Source: Lachnospiraceae bacterium (GTDB taxonomy: Bacteria; Bacillota; Clostridia; Lachnospirales; Lachnospiraceae). From it: a stretch of 64,000 nt of DNA. The notes under the pieces were generated by a model. The model had not been told where the DNA came from, did no database searches, and saw only the letters and a list, made by a program, of their open reading frames with translations. Location: NCBI GenBank assembly GCA_024687745.1, contig JAILEM010000150.1, positions 1 through 64,000 on the forward strand. Reading direction: 5' to 3'. Position numbers and translations under genes: made by a program. Position 1 is the stretch's first letter. Each line of letters begins with the position of its first letter. This document shows, piece by piece, positions 7,165-16,020 of the stretch.

Positions 7165-9410
7165 TTCAAAACTGCCTTTCCGGATACTACGATCTTTTTA
7201 GAGATCGGTTTGAAGCGATTTTCATCCTTTATCGGTATATTAACCATATCCCCTTCGAAGATCATTGTAAAAATCATTCCGAAGCATACCCTGAGTGGAG
7301 CCAGATCATATATAGCTGATGATATCCTGCATACCCATCCTCCATTTTTATACACAACAAATGATATTCCCGCAATGCCATACTTTTTCTTATTGTCTCC
7401 CTCATCTTCTTTTTCATAAAGGAAGATAACACCGAAGAAAAGCACAAATATCAGCAGTAAAAATAACAGAACAGCTCCCGACACAATAAGTATTATAGCC
7501 GGCAGGGAAAGCTTTCCCTTATCGGTCATGGTCTCAGGTTTTAGCTTTCCACCTATAACTACAGGTGCTTTACTGTATACTACGGTGTTTTCCTTTACCT
7601 CTTCCCCTGATATCACAACATTTTCATCGGTGTCCGGATTTCCGGAATTGTATTTTAATCCGTTCGTATATCCGTTTCCGTATAGATTTACAGGATCATT
7701 AAGCTCATCTTCTTTATTTTCAGTATCGCCTTTCTGTCTTCCTGCCGCGGTCGTACCGGATGAAGCAGATCCTTTGCTGCTTCCTGAACCATTTGTATTT
7801 TTGCTGCTCTTTTCCTTTGCAGTCTGCGTTATAAGACTGATAGTCGGAACCTCTTCAACCGCTACAGTCTTCTCTGATGAGAGTGATCCTTTGTTATCGT
7901 CTGATACATCTCCAAAACCGGTGGTCAAAGAATTTATAGCATCCCACGAACCAACAGCTTCTGAACTTTTATAATTCTCCTTTTTATCCTGTGTGGATGT
8001 TTGAGGTTTTAGTGTCTCATTTTGGGTATTTATCGGATTTATTCCCGTACCCGAACCGTTTACATTTACTTTATCGGTGGCTGACACATTATTTTTTGAG
8101 GGGTCATCAGCATTTTCAACCGGTACATTTGGTTCTGAAGGTAAATCTGAACCTGACTCTCCCACTTTACTGTTATTTTCCTGACCGGATCCACCTCCAG
8201 GTTCATCACCTTCCGGTCCTTTTATATCAACCTGTTCTGAATTGTCCTTTACTTCTGTTCCGGGATTTTTTGTTCCGGGATCATTCTTATCATTATAGTC
8301 TTCAGTACCGGTATCCATATCATTATCATTAGTATCCTGTTGTTCTCCCTGTTCATCATTGCCGATATCTGTATCTTCCGGATCTTCATCTGCTGATGCT
8401 TTGATATCCTCAATCTGGTCTATGATAACAGTTTCGGAGTATTCATTTCCTTCTCTGTCTTTAACCCGGACCTCGACCGCTTTATTCGATGTAACCTCAT
8501 GGGTATTTGAACCTGAATATGTGATACCTCCATCATAAGAATATGGCATTTCAGGAAGGCCTTTCCCATCATCAACAGCGTTAACCGTGATCGTAACGCT
8601 TCCTGTAGTTTTTCCTTCCGGACTCTTTGTTATACTTACTCTTGGCGGTTTATCATCATTTACTGTTAATCTAACTTCATCAGATATAACCTCATCATTT
8701 CGTCCTCCTAAAGCCACACATCTGAATACCGCACCATCCATTGATCCGCTTACATTTGTAATGGATAATTCCTGTCCGTTAACCCCATAAAATCCCGTAC
8801 CTTCACTGTTTACTCCCTCAGCAATATCCGAAAATCCCGCATCTGTACGTATCTGCCATCTACTGACTGCTGCATCCAGAATTTCCAGGCTAAAAGTTAC
8901 ATTATCTCCGGTATTTGCAGTCTGACTGACAGGCTGAGTCCGTACTCTTACATTACGGTATCCGTATATCTTCAGTTTACATCTTGTTTTTCCACTAATC
9001 CTTAAATCTTTTTTACATCCGGGGCATTTTATCATGGTGTATCCGTGTATTTCTATCATTTCAAAACGGTATTTATGATCCATATTTAATGGATACACTC
9101 CGGGAGTTACGGTAATTTCTGTTCCATCTGTTTCATCTGTTACCTTTACCTCTGCCCTTCCTTCGTTAATATAACCTGTCAAAGTCTCTCCGCACAGTAT
9201 ACACTTACCCACATAATCACCATATCCGCTATGCTCCATTGAAACCTCGGCAGATGTAAGTCCGGGACCTATATTTGCCATCAAAGGGCCTGTATATCCA
9301 TATAACTGTGTAGGTTCAATGGCTTCAACCCTAATCGGACAATTCCACACTATCGATAAAACAATAACAATACCCATCACACGTGAAACTAACCCGTATC
9401 TTCTTTTCAT
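7161..9410 (-). CDS. Large membrane-anchored surface protein, CxxC module and Ig-like domains
   Basis: A 749-residue protein. It has a signal peptide (about 1-30, ending VEA), a module of about 120 residues with two CxxC pairs (CILCGETL and CPGCKKDL) suggesting a metal or disulfide knuckle, two Ig-like domains (about 155-335), a long low-complexity Asp/Glu/Gly/Ser/Pro spacer, one transmembrane helix (about 635-660) and a C-terminal region of about 90 residues that should be cytoplasmic. The start at 9410 is chosen because AGGAGG lies five bases upstream; an ATG nine codons earlier lacks such a site. The layout suggests a receptor linking outside binding to the cytoplasm. No family is recognised. 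Confidence 0.68.
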   Translation of the reverse strand: MKRRYGLVSRVMGIVIVLSIVWNCPIRVEAIEPTQLYGYTGPLMANIGPGLTSAEVSMEHSGYGDYVGKCILCGETLTGYINEGRAEVKVTDETDGTEITVTPGVYPLNMDHKYRFEMIEIHGYTMIKCPGCKKDLRISGKTRCKLKIYGYRNVRVRTQPVSQTANTGDNVTFSLEILDAAVSRWQIRTDAGFSDIAEGVNSEGTGFYGVNGQELSITNVSGSMDGAVFRCVALGGRNDEVISDEVRLTVNDDKPPRVSITKSPEGKTTGSVTITVNAVDDGKGLPEMPYSYDGGITYSGSNTHEVTSNKAVEVRVKDREGNEYSETVIIDQIEDIKASADEDPEDTDIGNDEQGEQQDTNDNDMDTGTEDYNDKNDPGTKNPGTEVKDNSEQVDIKGPEGDEPGGGSGQENNSKVGESGSDLPSEPNVPVENADDPSKNNVSATDKVNVNGSGTGINPINTQNETLKPQTSTQDKKENYKSSEAVGSWDAINSLTTGFGDVSDDNKGSLSSEKTVAVEEVPTISLITQTAKEKSSKNTNGSGSSKGSASSGTTAAGRQKGDTENKEDELNDPVNLYGNGYTNGLKYNSGNPDTDENVVISGEEVKENTVVYSKAPVVIGGKLKPETMTDKGKLSLPAIILIVSGAVLLFLLLIFVLFFGVIFLYEKEDEGDNKKKYGIAGISFVVYKNGGWVCRISSAIYDLAPLRVCFGMIFTMIFEGDMVNIPIKDENRFKPISKKIVVSGKAVLK

Positions 9411-9453
9411 CCTCTCCTCCTGACTGAAATCGATCATTATTACGTTTTTACGA

Positions 9454-9459
9454 ATTATA
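9454..9459 (-). promoter_or_regulatory. -10 box for the surface-protein operon
   Basis: On the minus strand TATAAT lies 44 bp before the chosen ATG at 9410. No convincing -35 is present at 16-18 bp, so an activator may be needed. Confidence 0.4.
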
Positions 9460-9500
9460 TACGATCTGTTTTATTTGTATTTAGATTTTAAATTTGATAA

Positions 9501-9516
9501 ATGAAATGTATTTCAT
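9501..9516. promoter_or_regulatory. Operator-like palindrome ATGAAATGTATTTCAT
   Basis: A perfect 7-2-7 inverted repeat about 40 bp upstream of the TATAAT that serves the surface-protein operon. This is a typical position for an activator or repressor site. The regulator is unknown. Confidence 0.42.
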
Positions 9517-9584
9517 TATGTATATACGTATAATAAGCCATGTTCTGCCGATATGTCAAACACATTTTATCCGTCATTTTAAAC

Positions 9585-9649
9585 AAAAAAAGAGAGATCA
9601 AGCGGCTCCTTTTCTATACGTAAATACGTACACGCTCGTTCGATCTCCC
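9585..9649 (-). terminator. Rho-independent terminator of the pyrH-rseP operon
   Basis: Read on the minus strand, GGGAGATC and AGCG arms pair with CGCTTGATCTC, interrupted by a small bulge, and a seven-base T-run follows. The long loop contains two TACGTA palindromes. It lies about 90 bp downstream of the rseP stop. Confidence 0.65.
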
Positions 9650-9740
9650 TTATTTATGATTTAATCGGCTTTTTTCAGATAGTAAATATATACAAAAAGA
9701 TTTTCAGCATGGCTTCTTAACCCGGCTTCATCTTAAAATG

Positions 9741-10793
9741 TCACCTGAAAAGCTTCAATATATCATTATACATTATAAACACGGTAAGAAGCATAAGAAG
9801 GGCAAAGCCCGCGAGATGGATCTTATTTTCTATAGTCTGGTCGGCCGGTTTCTTTCTTATCGCCTCTACTGCCAAAAATAACAGTCTTCCTCCGTCAAGA
9901 GCCGGAATAGGCAGCAGATTAAATACCCCCAGGTTTGCCGATAAAAGAACAGCTATGTTGAGCATATTTACAAGAACAGTCAAAAATCCATAGGATCTGC
10001 TCTCCTCATAAACATCGTCTATGGCTGCAGTTAAACCAACAACTCCCGAAAGGTCATCCACCTTAACCTTACCCCTGAATATGGAGAGCAGGCTTTTCAG
10101 CACGTTTTTAACCCAGTATTTTGTATAATAAAAACTGTATTTCACTGTTGACAGAGCTGTCTGATTCTCATCCGGTAATCCACCCTGGACTCCAAACATA
10201 TATCTGCCATATTCCGGCGAGTATTCAGGAGTTATGTTAACTGTATCTCTGACTCCGTCTCTCTCATATGTGATCTTTACAGTTTCTCCCCTGTTAAACA
10301 ACGTATTCAGAATGATCTCATCATAAAGATGAATGCTTTCATTATCCATCTTTACGACAACATCCCCCACCTTCAATCCGGCTTTGTCAGCCGGCGATCC
10401 TTCCACTATACCCGAAAGTACCGACGTTGAGTATCCGGATATCCCAAGAACAGCTATCGAGAGTACAAAGGCCAAAACGAAGTTGGAAAGCGGCCCTGCA
10501 ACAACCGTAGCAATCCTTGAATAGACGTTAGCTTTACTAAAGGCTCTTTCAGATGGTTCTTCACCCTCCTCTAAAGCATCCTCTTCAAAAACACAGGCTC
10601 CTCCCAAGGGTATCGGCTTTATACAATACCTGGTCTCACCCTTTGTAAACGAAAATAATGTAGGTCCAAAACCGACCCAGAATTCCTTTACATAGATACC
10701 ATTTGCCTTTGCTGTATACATATGTCCCATTTCATGTATGACAACTACAACACAAAATATCAACAGGGAAATAATTATGCTCAATAAGATCAC
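9741..10793 (-). CDS. rseP: Site-2 intramembrane zinc protease RseP/RasP
   Basis: A 350-residue M50 family protease that cuts membrane-embedded substrates such as anti-sigma factors and leftover signal peptides. The zinc site HEMGH is at residues 20-24 in the first helix, a PDZ domain follows (about 105-185, containing GSPADKAGLKVGD), and the second metal-binding segment LPIPALDGGRL is near residue 296. The GTG at 10793 overlaps the dxr stop as GTGA. A TTG at 10784 is better spaced from AAGGAG and would remove three residues, so the start is uncertain. It is the last gene of its operon, and the dxr-rseP pairing is common in bacteria. Confidence 0.92.
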   Translation of the reverse strand: MILLSIIISLLIFCVVVVIHEMGHMYTAKANGIYVKEFWVGFGPTLFSFTKGETRYCIKPIPLGGACVFEEDALEEGEEPSERAFSKANVYSRIATVVAGPLSNFVLAFVLSIAVLGISGYSTSVLSGIVEGSPADKAGLKVGDVVVKMDNESIHLYDEIILNTLFNRGETVKITYERDGVRDTVNITPEYSPEYGRYMFGVQGGLPDENQTALSTVKYSFYYTKYWVKNVLKSLLSIFRGKVKVDDLSGVVGLTAAIDDVYEESRSYGFLTVLVNMLNIAVLLSANLGVFNLLPIPALDGGRLLFLAVEAIRKKPADQTIENKIHLAGFALLMLLTVFIMYNDILKLFR

Positions 10794-11938
10794 TCCTTCT
10801 TAAATTCTTTTATTATCTCTATGGTTTCTCTCTCTGTCTCCAGAATCTCATCAACAGAGGGCTCGTTTTTCATCCTGTGTCGGCTCATTGCATATTCTAT
10901 TATGTCTGCTATATCGTTAAATCCTATCCTTCTGTCAAGAAAAAGTTCAACAGCTTTTTCGTTGGCGGCATTGAAAACCGCAGGCATACTTCCTCCGATA
11001 TCCACCGCATCAAATGCAAGTTTAAGCCCTTTAAAAGTATCCATATCGGGTTTTTCAAATGTCATGCTTCCAAGCTCATCCAAACGTAACCTCTTCGTGT
11101 TAAGATACCTTCTGTGAGGATAGAACAGTGCATACTGTATAGGCAGTTTCATATCCGGCATACCCATCTGCGCGATCACTGCACCATCCTTAAACTCTAC
11201 ACCTGAATGAATTATACTCTGAGGATGCACGATAACCTTAATCTTTTCTGCAGGCACATCAAAAAGCCACCTGACCTCCATGACCTCCAGCCCTTTATTT
11301 ACCATTGTGGCTGAATCTATGGTTATCTTTCTTCCCATTGACCAGTTAGGATGCTTTAGCGCATCTTCAACCTTCACAGCATCAAGTTCACTTTTTTTTC
11401 TTCCCCTGAAGGGGCCTCCCGATGCAGTAAGTATTATGGATTCTATACTTTCCTTATTTTCACCGTTAAGTGACTGGAATATGGCACTGTGCTCCGAATC
11501 TACCGGAAGGATCTTTACACCTCTTTCTTTGGCTAAGGGCATTATTATATGTCCCGCGGTAACAAGAGTCTCCTTATTCGCCAGAGCAATATCCTTCTTT
11601 GCATTTATGGCGGCTATGGTAGGCCTTATACCTATCATCCCAACCATAGCGGTGACTACGATATCGGATTTCTCATAAGAAGCCGCTTCAAGCATTCCTT
11701 CCATTCCCGAAAGAATCCTTACAGGCATATCGGTTACCTTCTTCTTTAACTCATCCGCTTTCTTCTCATCATAAACAACAGCAATATCCGGAGTAAATTC
11801 GCGGATCTGTTTTTCAAGAAGGACTATGTTTGATCCTGCAGCTATGGCTACTGCCTTAAGATCAGGATTACCCCTTACTATATCCATTGTCTGGGTCCCT
11901 ATCGAACCCGTTGATCCAAGAACCGTTATATTTTTCAT
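10790..11938 (-). CDS. dxr: 1-deoxy-D-xylulose 5-phosphate reductoisomerase
   Basis: A 382-residue enzyme that converts DXP to 2-C-methyl-D-erythritol 4-phosphate with NADPH, the committed step of the MEP isoprenoid pathway. The N-terminal NADPH site reads TVLGSTGSIGTQTMDIV. The metal and substrate region contains PVDSEHSAIFQ and TASGGPFRG, and ATMVNKGLEVMEV is present. Length matches the family. AAGGTG precedes the ATG. It lies between cdsA and rseP, so isoprenoid supply is co-expressed with UppS, which uses its products. Confidence 0.96.
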   Translation of the reverse strand: MKNITVLGSTGSIGTQTMDIVRGNPDLKAVAIAAGSNIVLLEKQIREFTPDIAVVYDEKKADELKKKVTDMPVRILSGMEGMLEAASYEKSDIVVTAMVGMIGIRPTIAAINAKKDIALANKETLVTAGHIIMPLAKERGVKILPVDSEHSAIFQSLNGENKESIESIILTASGGPFRGRKKSELDAVKVEDALKHPNWSMGRKITIDSATMVNKGLEVMEVRWLFDVPAEKIKVIVHPQSIIHSGVEFKDGAVIAQMGMPDMKLPIQYALFYPHRRYLNTKRLRLDELGSMTFEKPDMDTFKGLKLAFDAVDIGGSMPAVFNAANEKAVELFLDRRIGFNDIADIIEYAMSRHRMKNEPSVDEILETERETIEIIKEFKKE

Positions 11939-11969
11939 GTATTTTCACCTTTTTAAGTTCTTTTACAGC

Positions 11970-12803
11970 TTACATTATCCTTGTGAAAAAATGGCATAGA
12001 AGATAGATCATCGGTGCAGCAAATATCACACTGTCAAACCTGTCCATGATCCCTCCGTGTCCCGGTATCAGGTCGCCGTAATCCTTGATCTCATAGTCTC
12101 TCTTAAAGGCCGACGCAGCAAGATCTCCTATCTGCGAAACAACTGCCCCAAGCGCACATATCACTACCAGTATCCAGGTCACATACTGACCTGCCACCTT
12201 ATTGTTTACAAGTAACACAGAATACAGAAAAGCAATGATCGCAGAACCTGCTACTCCTCCTATAGCTCCCTCTATTGATTTTTTGGGACTGAGTACCGGT
12301 GCAAGCTTATGCTTTCCCAAAAGCATTCCTACACAATATGCCGACGTATCACACATCCATGAAGCAATATAGATTATCCATACGGTATACTCTCCGTTAG
12401 GAAGTTCCCTGGTCATGTATATGAAATGCAGCATGACCGGAATATATACAAATCCAAAAAAAGACTTCATAGCCATCATCCCGTCATATTTGGGAAAGGT
12501 AAATACATATGCAGCCATCATTCCGATTATAACACCGACTATAACAAGCATAAGATCATTCAGTGTGGCTGAGCCTAACAGATATCCTACCGCAAAATAT
12601 ACAACCGTACCGCCTATACCGATCACACCGAAGACATTTATACCCCTTCCCCTGACATATACTCCTACCATCCTGTAGAACTCAAACAGGCCGACTAAAG
12701 ATATGATCAGTAAAAAGACATCCATAACCGGTCCTCCCATAATATTCATGAGAGTAACTATAGCAAGCAATATAATACCACTTATCAGTCTTTTTAAAAA
12801 CAT
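11970..12803 (-). CDS. cdsA: Phosphatidate cytidylyltransferase (CDP-diglyceride synthase)
   Basis: A 277-residue multi-helix membrane enzyme that makes CDP-diacylglycerol from phosphatidic acid and CTP. The C-terminal signature is intact: SAFKRDYEIKDYGDLIPGHG followed by GIMDRFDS, with the metal-binding Asp residues. It also has SPKKSIEGAIGG, typical of the family. AAAGGA lies six bases before the ATG. It follows uppS at about 60 bp. Confidence 0.95.
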   Translation of the reverse strand: MFLKRLISGIILLAIVTLMNIMGGPVMDVFLLIISLVGLFEFYRMVGVYVRGRGINVFGVIGIGGTVVYFAVGYLLGSATLNDLMLVIVGVIIGMMAAYVFTFPKYDGMMAMKSFFGFVYIPVMLHFIYMTRELPNGEYTVWIIYIASWMCDTSAYCVGMLLGKHKLAPVLSPKKSIEGAIGGVAGSAIIAFLYSVLLVNNKVAGQYVTWILVVICALGAVVSQIGDLAASAFKRDYEIKDYGDLIPGHGGIMDRFDSVIFAAPMIYLLCHFFTRIM

Positions 12804-12865
12804 AGATCATCCTTTCAATATCAAGCCAAAACGACACACTCAAAGGTACACCGGTTTTCTTATTC

Positions 12866-13573
12866 TTATATGGCACCGTATCTTCTGTTTCTAGATGAAT
12901 ATTCAACAACTGCTTTTTTTAACTCATTTTCGTCAAATGCAGGCCAGGCTGTATCGGTAAAATAAAACTCCGAATAAGCCAACTGCCAGAGCAGAAAATT
13001 GGAAAGCCTCTGTTCACCGCTTGTACGTATCATAAGATCGGGAGCAGGAATACCACTAGTATCCAGATAGGACTCAAAAAGCTCTTTTGTGACCTTCTGC
13101 TTTTCTATCTCTCCGCTTAACATATCCTCAATGATATGGTTCATTGCCCTTAACATTTCATCCTGGGCTCCATAATTAAGAGCCACGGTAAAATTAAGAC
13201 CCGTGTAATCTTTCGTGACCTCTGTCAGCTCATTGATCTTGTTCCTGAGGCCCTCATCAAGCCTGCTTATATCCCCGATCACCCTTACTGCCATGTTATT
13301 CTTCTTAGCGGTCTTTAAACAGTTTTTTAGATAATTGTCGAGAAGACCCATAAGCTGCTTAACTTCCTCCTCAGGTCTTGACCAGTTCTCAGTGGAAAAA
13401 GCATATACCGTAAGATACCTTATCCCCATATCATGAGCCGCCCTGCAGATCACCTCAACATTTCTGGCTCCCTGTATATGTCCATAGCTCCTTGGCATTC
13501 CCTTTGACTTTGCCCACCTTCCGTTTCCATCCAGTATTATCGCCACATGCTCAGGTACTCTGATACCTTCCAT
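12866..13573 (-). CDS. uppS: Undecaprenyl diphosphate synthase
   Basis: A 235-residue cis-prenyltransferase that extends farnesyl diphosphate with isopentenyl units to the C55 carrier lipid used for peptidoglycan and surface polysaccharides. The catalytic region ILDGNGRWAKSKGMPRSYGH has the DGNGRWA signature. RTSGEQRLSNFLLWQLAYSE near the C-terminus binds the second substrate. AAAGGAG precedes the ATG. Its product is the lipid used by the sugar transferase type encoded at 61540-62961. Confidence 0.96.
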   Translation of the reverse strand: MEGIRVPEHVAIILDGNGRWAKSKGMPRSYGHIQGARNVEVICRAAHDMGIRYLTVYAFSTENWSRPEEEVKQLMGLLDNYLKNCLKTAKKNNMAVRVIGDISRLDEGLRNKINELTEVTKDYTGLNFTVALNYGAQDEMLRAMNHIIEDMLSGEIEKQKVTKELFESYLDTSGIPAPDLMIRTSGEQRLSNFLLWQLAYSEFYFTDTAWPAFDENELKKAVVEYSSRNRRYGAI

Positions 13574-13631
13574 AACACTCTCCTTTGATCAGAAATGATC
13601 ATACAGTCTGACATATCTCTAATTATTATCA

Positions 13632-13661
13632 GAGGGACAAAACGCTATCGTCCTGTCCCTC
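13632..13661 (-). other. Hairpin between frr and uppS
   Basis: Arms GAGGGACA and TGTCCCTC form an 8-bp stem with a 14-nt loop. No T-run follows on either strand, so it is more likely an mRNA processing or stability element than a terminator. Confidence 0.45.
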
Positions 13662-13666
13662 AATGA

Positions 13667-14215
13667 TCATACTGTAAGTATATCCTTGGATTTTTCTTCT
13701 ATGAGTTCATCTACAGTCTTAATAAATTTATCTGTCATTTTCTGAAGATCATCCTGTAACTCATTTACTTCATCTTCGGAAACTTCCTTTGACAATTTTT
13801 TAAATGCATCGTTTCCGTCTCTTCTTATATTCCTTATGGCAACCTTATCTGCCTCTCCCTTTTTCTTGACTTCCTTGACCAGTTCTTTTCTTCTCTCCTC
13901 TGTCAGCTCCGGAAAAACAAGTCTTATTACATTGCCGTCATTAGTAGGATTTATACCAAGATCCGATGCCTGAATAGCCTTTTCTATTTCTTTTAACAGT
14001 CCCTTGTCCCATGGCTGGATCTGTATGAGCCTTGCTTCGGGGATCGAAAGGTTCCCCACCTGCTGAATAGGCGTCATGGTCCCGTAATAATCTACCTTTA
14101 TATTATCCAATACATGAGGATTTGCTCTTCCTGCCCTGATGGAGTTAAATTCGGATTTCAGATGCTCCACAGTCTTATTCATCTTATCCTCATATTCCTT
14201 TAGTCTTTCATTCAT
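13667..14215 (-). CDS. frr: Ribosome recycling factor
   Basis: A 182-residue protein that, with EF-G, splits post-termination ribosomes. Family features include the N-terminal helix with EFNSIRAGRANPHVLDNIKV, VDYYGTMTPIQQVGNLSIPE, and PWDKGLLKEIEKAI. Length is normal. A near-perfect GGAGGTGATC site precedes the ATG. It lies 14 bp after pyrH, the usual order in bacteria, although the upstream rpsB-tsf pair is absent and a bactofilin gene occupies that place. Confidence 0.97.
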   Translation of the reverse strand: MNERLKEYEDKMNKTVEHLKSEFNSIRAGRANPHVLDNIKVDYYGTMTPIQQVGNLSIPEARLIQIQPWDKGLLKEIEKAIQASDLGINPTNDGNVIRLVFPELTEERRKELVKEVKKKGEADKVAIRNIRRDGNDAFKKLSKEVSEDEVNELQDDLQKMTDKFIKTVDELIEEKSKDILTV

Positions 14216-14229
14216 TGGATGATCACCTC

Positions 14230-14925
14230 CTAAACCGTCACCTTGGTGCCGTTAAAATCACCATTAATAGTATTTACAATGCTGTTTTCTTCATTAAGAC
14301 TGAACACATACATGGGTACATGGTTTTCCATTGCAAGAATACTTGCGGTAAGATCAACAACCTGAAGCTTCTTTTCTATGACTTCACTGATAGATATCTC
14401 ATCGTATCTTTTTGCCTGACTGTTGGTCTTGGGATCGCTGTCATACACTCCGTCTACTGCCTTTGCAAGCAGTATTGAATCAACCTCTGTTTCCACTGCC
14501 CTCAATACTGCTCCCGTATCGGTAGAGAAATATGGATGCCCGGTTCCTCCGGCAAAGAAAACAACCATTCCCTTCTTGAAACACTTTACAGCCCTGTCCT
14601 TGGAAAAAAGCTTTGTAAAGGTTCCCACCTCAAAAGGCGTCAGGATCTCCGTTCTCATTCCTTCGGATCTGAATATCTCCGAAACATAAATACAGTTCAT
14701 TACCGTAGCTAACATTCCTATCTGGTCAGCCTTTGTACGATCTATATTCTCGCTGGTCCTTCCTCTCCAGAAATTACCACCACCGATCACTATCCCTACC
14801 TGTATACCCTTTGAAACAACCTCTTTGACCTGCTGTGCAACGCTGCGCACGGTATCCTCATCAAATCCGGCTTTCTTATCTCCCGCAAGAGCTTCCCCAC
14901 TTAATTTTAGAAGCACACGTTTCAT
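14230..14925 (-). CDS. pyrH: UMP kinase
   Basis: A 231-residue amino-acid-kinase-fold enzyme that phosphorylates UMP to UDP. The N-terminal phosphate-binding segment is RVLLKLSGEALAG, GIVIGGGNFWRGR follows, and the nucleotide region has DSDPKTNSQAKRYDEIS. Bacterial PyrH is a hexamer usually regulated by GTP and UTP. AAAAGGCGG precedes the ATG. Pyrimidine genes pyrB and pyrI lie elsewhere in the window at 37592-38965. Confidence 0.96.
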   Translation of the reverse strand: MKRVLLKLSGEALAGDKKAGFDEDTVRSVAQQVKEVVSKGIQVGIVIGGGNFWRGRTSENIDRTKADQIGMLATVMNCIYVSEIFRSEGMRTEILTPFEVGTFTKLFSKDRAVKCFKKGMVVFFAGGTGHPYFSTDTGAVLRAVETEVDSILLAKAVDGVYDSDPKTNSQAKRYDEISISEVIEKKLQVVDLTASILAMENHVPMYVFSLNEENSIVNTINGDFNGTKVTV

Positions 14926-14939
14926 ATGATATCCGCCTT

Positions 14940-15959
14940 TTATTCTTTTTCAAAGAAATCACTGGGACTGACCTCAGCATAACACTGTGAGCAAAGTCCT
15001 TCTATGATCGCTCCGTTATTGATCTGTATTGTCTTGGATTTTATATTACCCATTATTATAGCTGTGGAATCAAGTACAACCGGTCCCGTTATATCAATAT
15101 CTCCCTTGACCGCACCGGCAAATACACCGCTTGTTGCAGTGACATTTCCACGGATAACGGTTCCTGCGCCAACCTTTACGGTTCCGACTGATTTTATGTC
15201 TCCCGTGATCTTTGCAGCCTCCGCAAATAGCTCTTCAACATCTGAGTTTCCTTCTATTGACCCGCTTACCTTAAGCTTACCGTCAAGCTTTATATTACCC
15301 TTTATCGATCCCATAACATCAAGGTTTCCATCTGATATGACATCTCCGGTTATCGACATGCCGGATATTATCACACCTGTTTCCCTGGTTGTCTTTTCCG
15401 ACGTTGTATTTATGGGAGCCGGTTTAAATGAAGTCTCTTTAAACACAGGCTCTACCGGGGGCTTAGATCCTTCTGAAGCCACAGTTCCTGCTGACGAAGG
15501 GGCAGCGCTCTGACTTACAGGCTGTAATATATGCTCTTCCACAACCGGTTCCGGTGAGGGCTGGGGAGCCATAGCCGGTTCCGGTACAGGCTCAGGCTGG
15601 GGAGCTGTGGCAGGCGCAACGGGAGTACCGGTCTGCAAAGGAGCTGCTTCAGCCATAAATCCACTGCTTACCGATTCTTCCACAGCTGCATTCTGAGCTT
15701 CGGTAAATGCATTCGGAATCTCTATCTTGGGTTCCGGCGCTTCGCTCATAGGAGCGGTTGTATCTGAAAGAAGATCTGCAACTGCCTGAGAAATATCTGC
15801 TTCCATGTCCGGCTGCTGTTCCGGCTCAGGGGCAACCTGACCTGACAGATCCATTCCTGCCTGTTCTTCCATTGCAGCCGTATTTTTTGCAGCCTCCTCA
15901 GGCAGAAGTTCATTGACAGCCTGAGAAAGGTCTTCCTTAAAATCCTTAAAAAAACTCAT
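14940..15959 (-). CDS. Bactofilin-family polymerising cytoskeletal protein
   Basis: A 339-residue protein. The C-terminal part (about 200-325) is a bactofilin beta-helix seen as short Gly/Val/Ile repeats such as ISGMSITGDVISDGNLDVMG and SIKGNIKLDGKLKVSGSIEG. Bactofilins form filaments that act as cell-shape or envelope scaffolds. The first roughly 195 residues are a Pro/Ala/Glu-rich disordered arm, much longer than in short bactofilins. Near the C-terminus is CSQC, which could bind metal. A GGAGG site precedes the ATG. It is the first gene of the pyrH-frr-uppS-cdsA-dxr-rseP run, an unusual place that ties a filament protein to envelope lipid synthesis. Confidence 0.85.
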   Translation of the reverse strand: MSFFKDFKEDLSQAVNELLPEEAAKNTAAMEEQAGMDLSGQVAPEPEQQPDMEADISQAVADLLSDTTAPMSEAPEPKIEIPNAFTEAQNAAVEESVSSGFMAEAAPLQTGTPVAPATAPQPEPVPEPAMAPQPSPEPVVEEHILQPVSQSAAPSSAGTVASEGSKPPVEPVFKETSFKPAPINTTSEKTTRETGVIISGMSITGDVISDGNLDVMGSIKGNIKLDGKLKVSGSIEGNSDVEELFAEAAKITGDIKSVGTVKVGAGTVIRGNVTATSGVFAGAVKGDIDITGPVVLDSTAIIMGNIKSKTIQINNGAIIEGLCSQCYAEVSPSDFFEKE

Positions 15960-16020
15960 CTTTAGTCCTCCGTTCTTATTACTTATAATTGATCATCAGT
16001 TTCAAGAAACCTGTCATTTC

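Larger units (their letters stand above)
9411..9740. other. Intergenic region with terminator, promoter and palindromes
   Basis: This 330-bp stretch holds the terminator of the rseP operon at its right (9585-9649), a 16-bp palindrome at 9501-9516, three TACGTA palindromes (9525, 9617, 9625) and a likely -10 box for the leftward surface gene at 9454-9459. No gene is seen. Confidence 0.6.
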
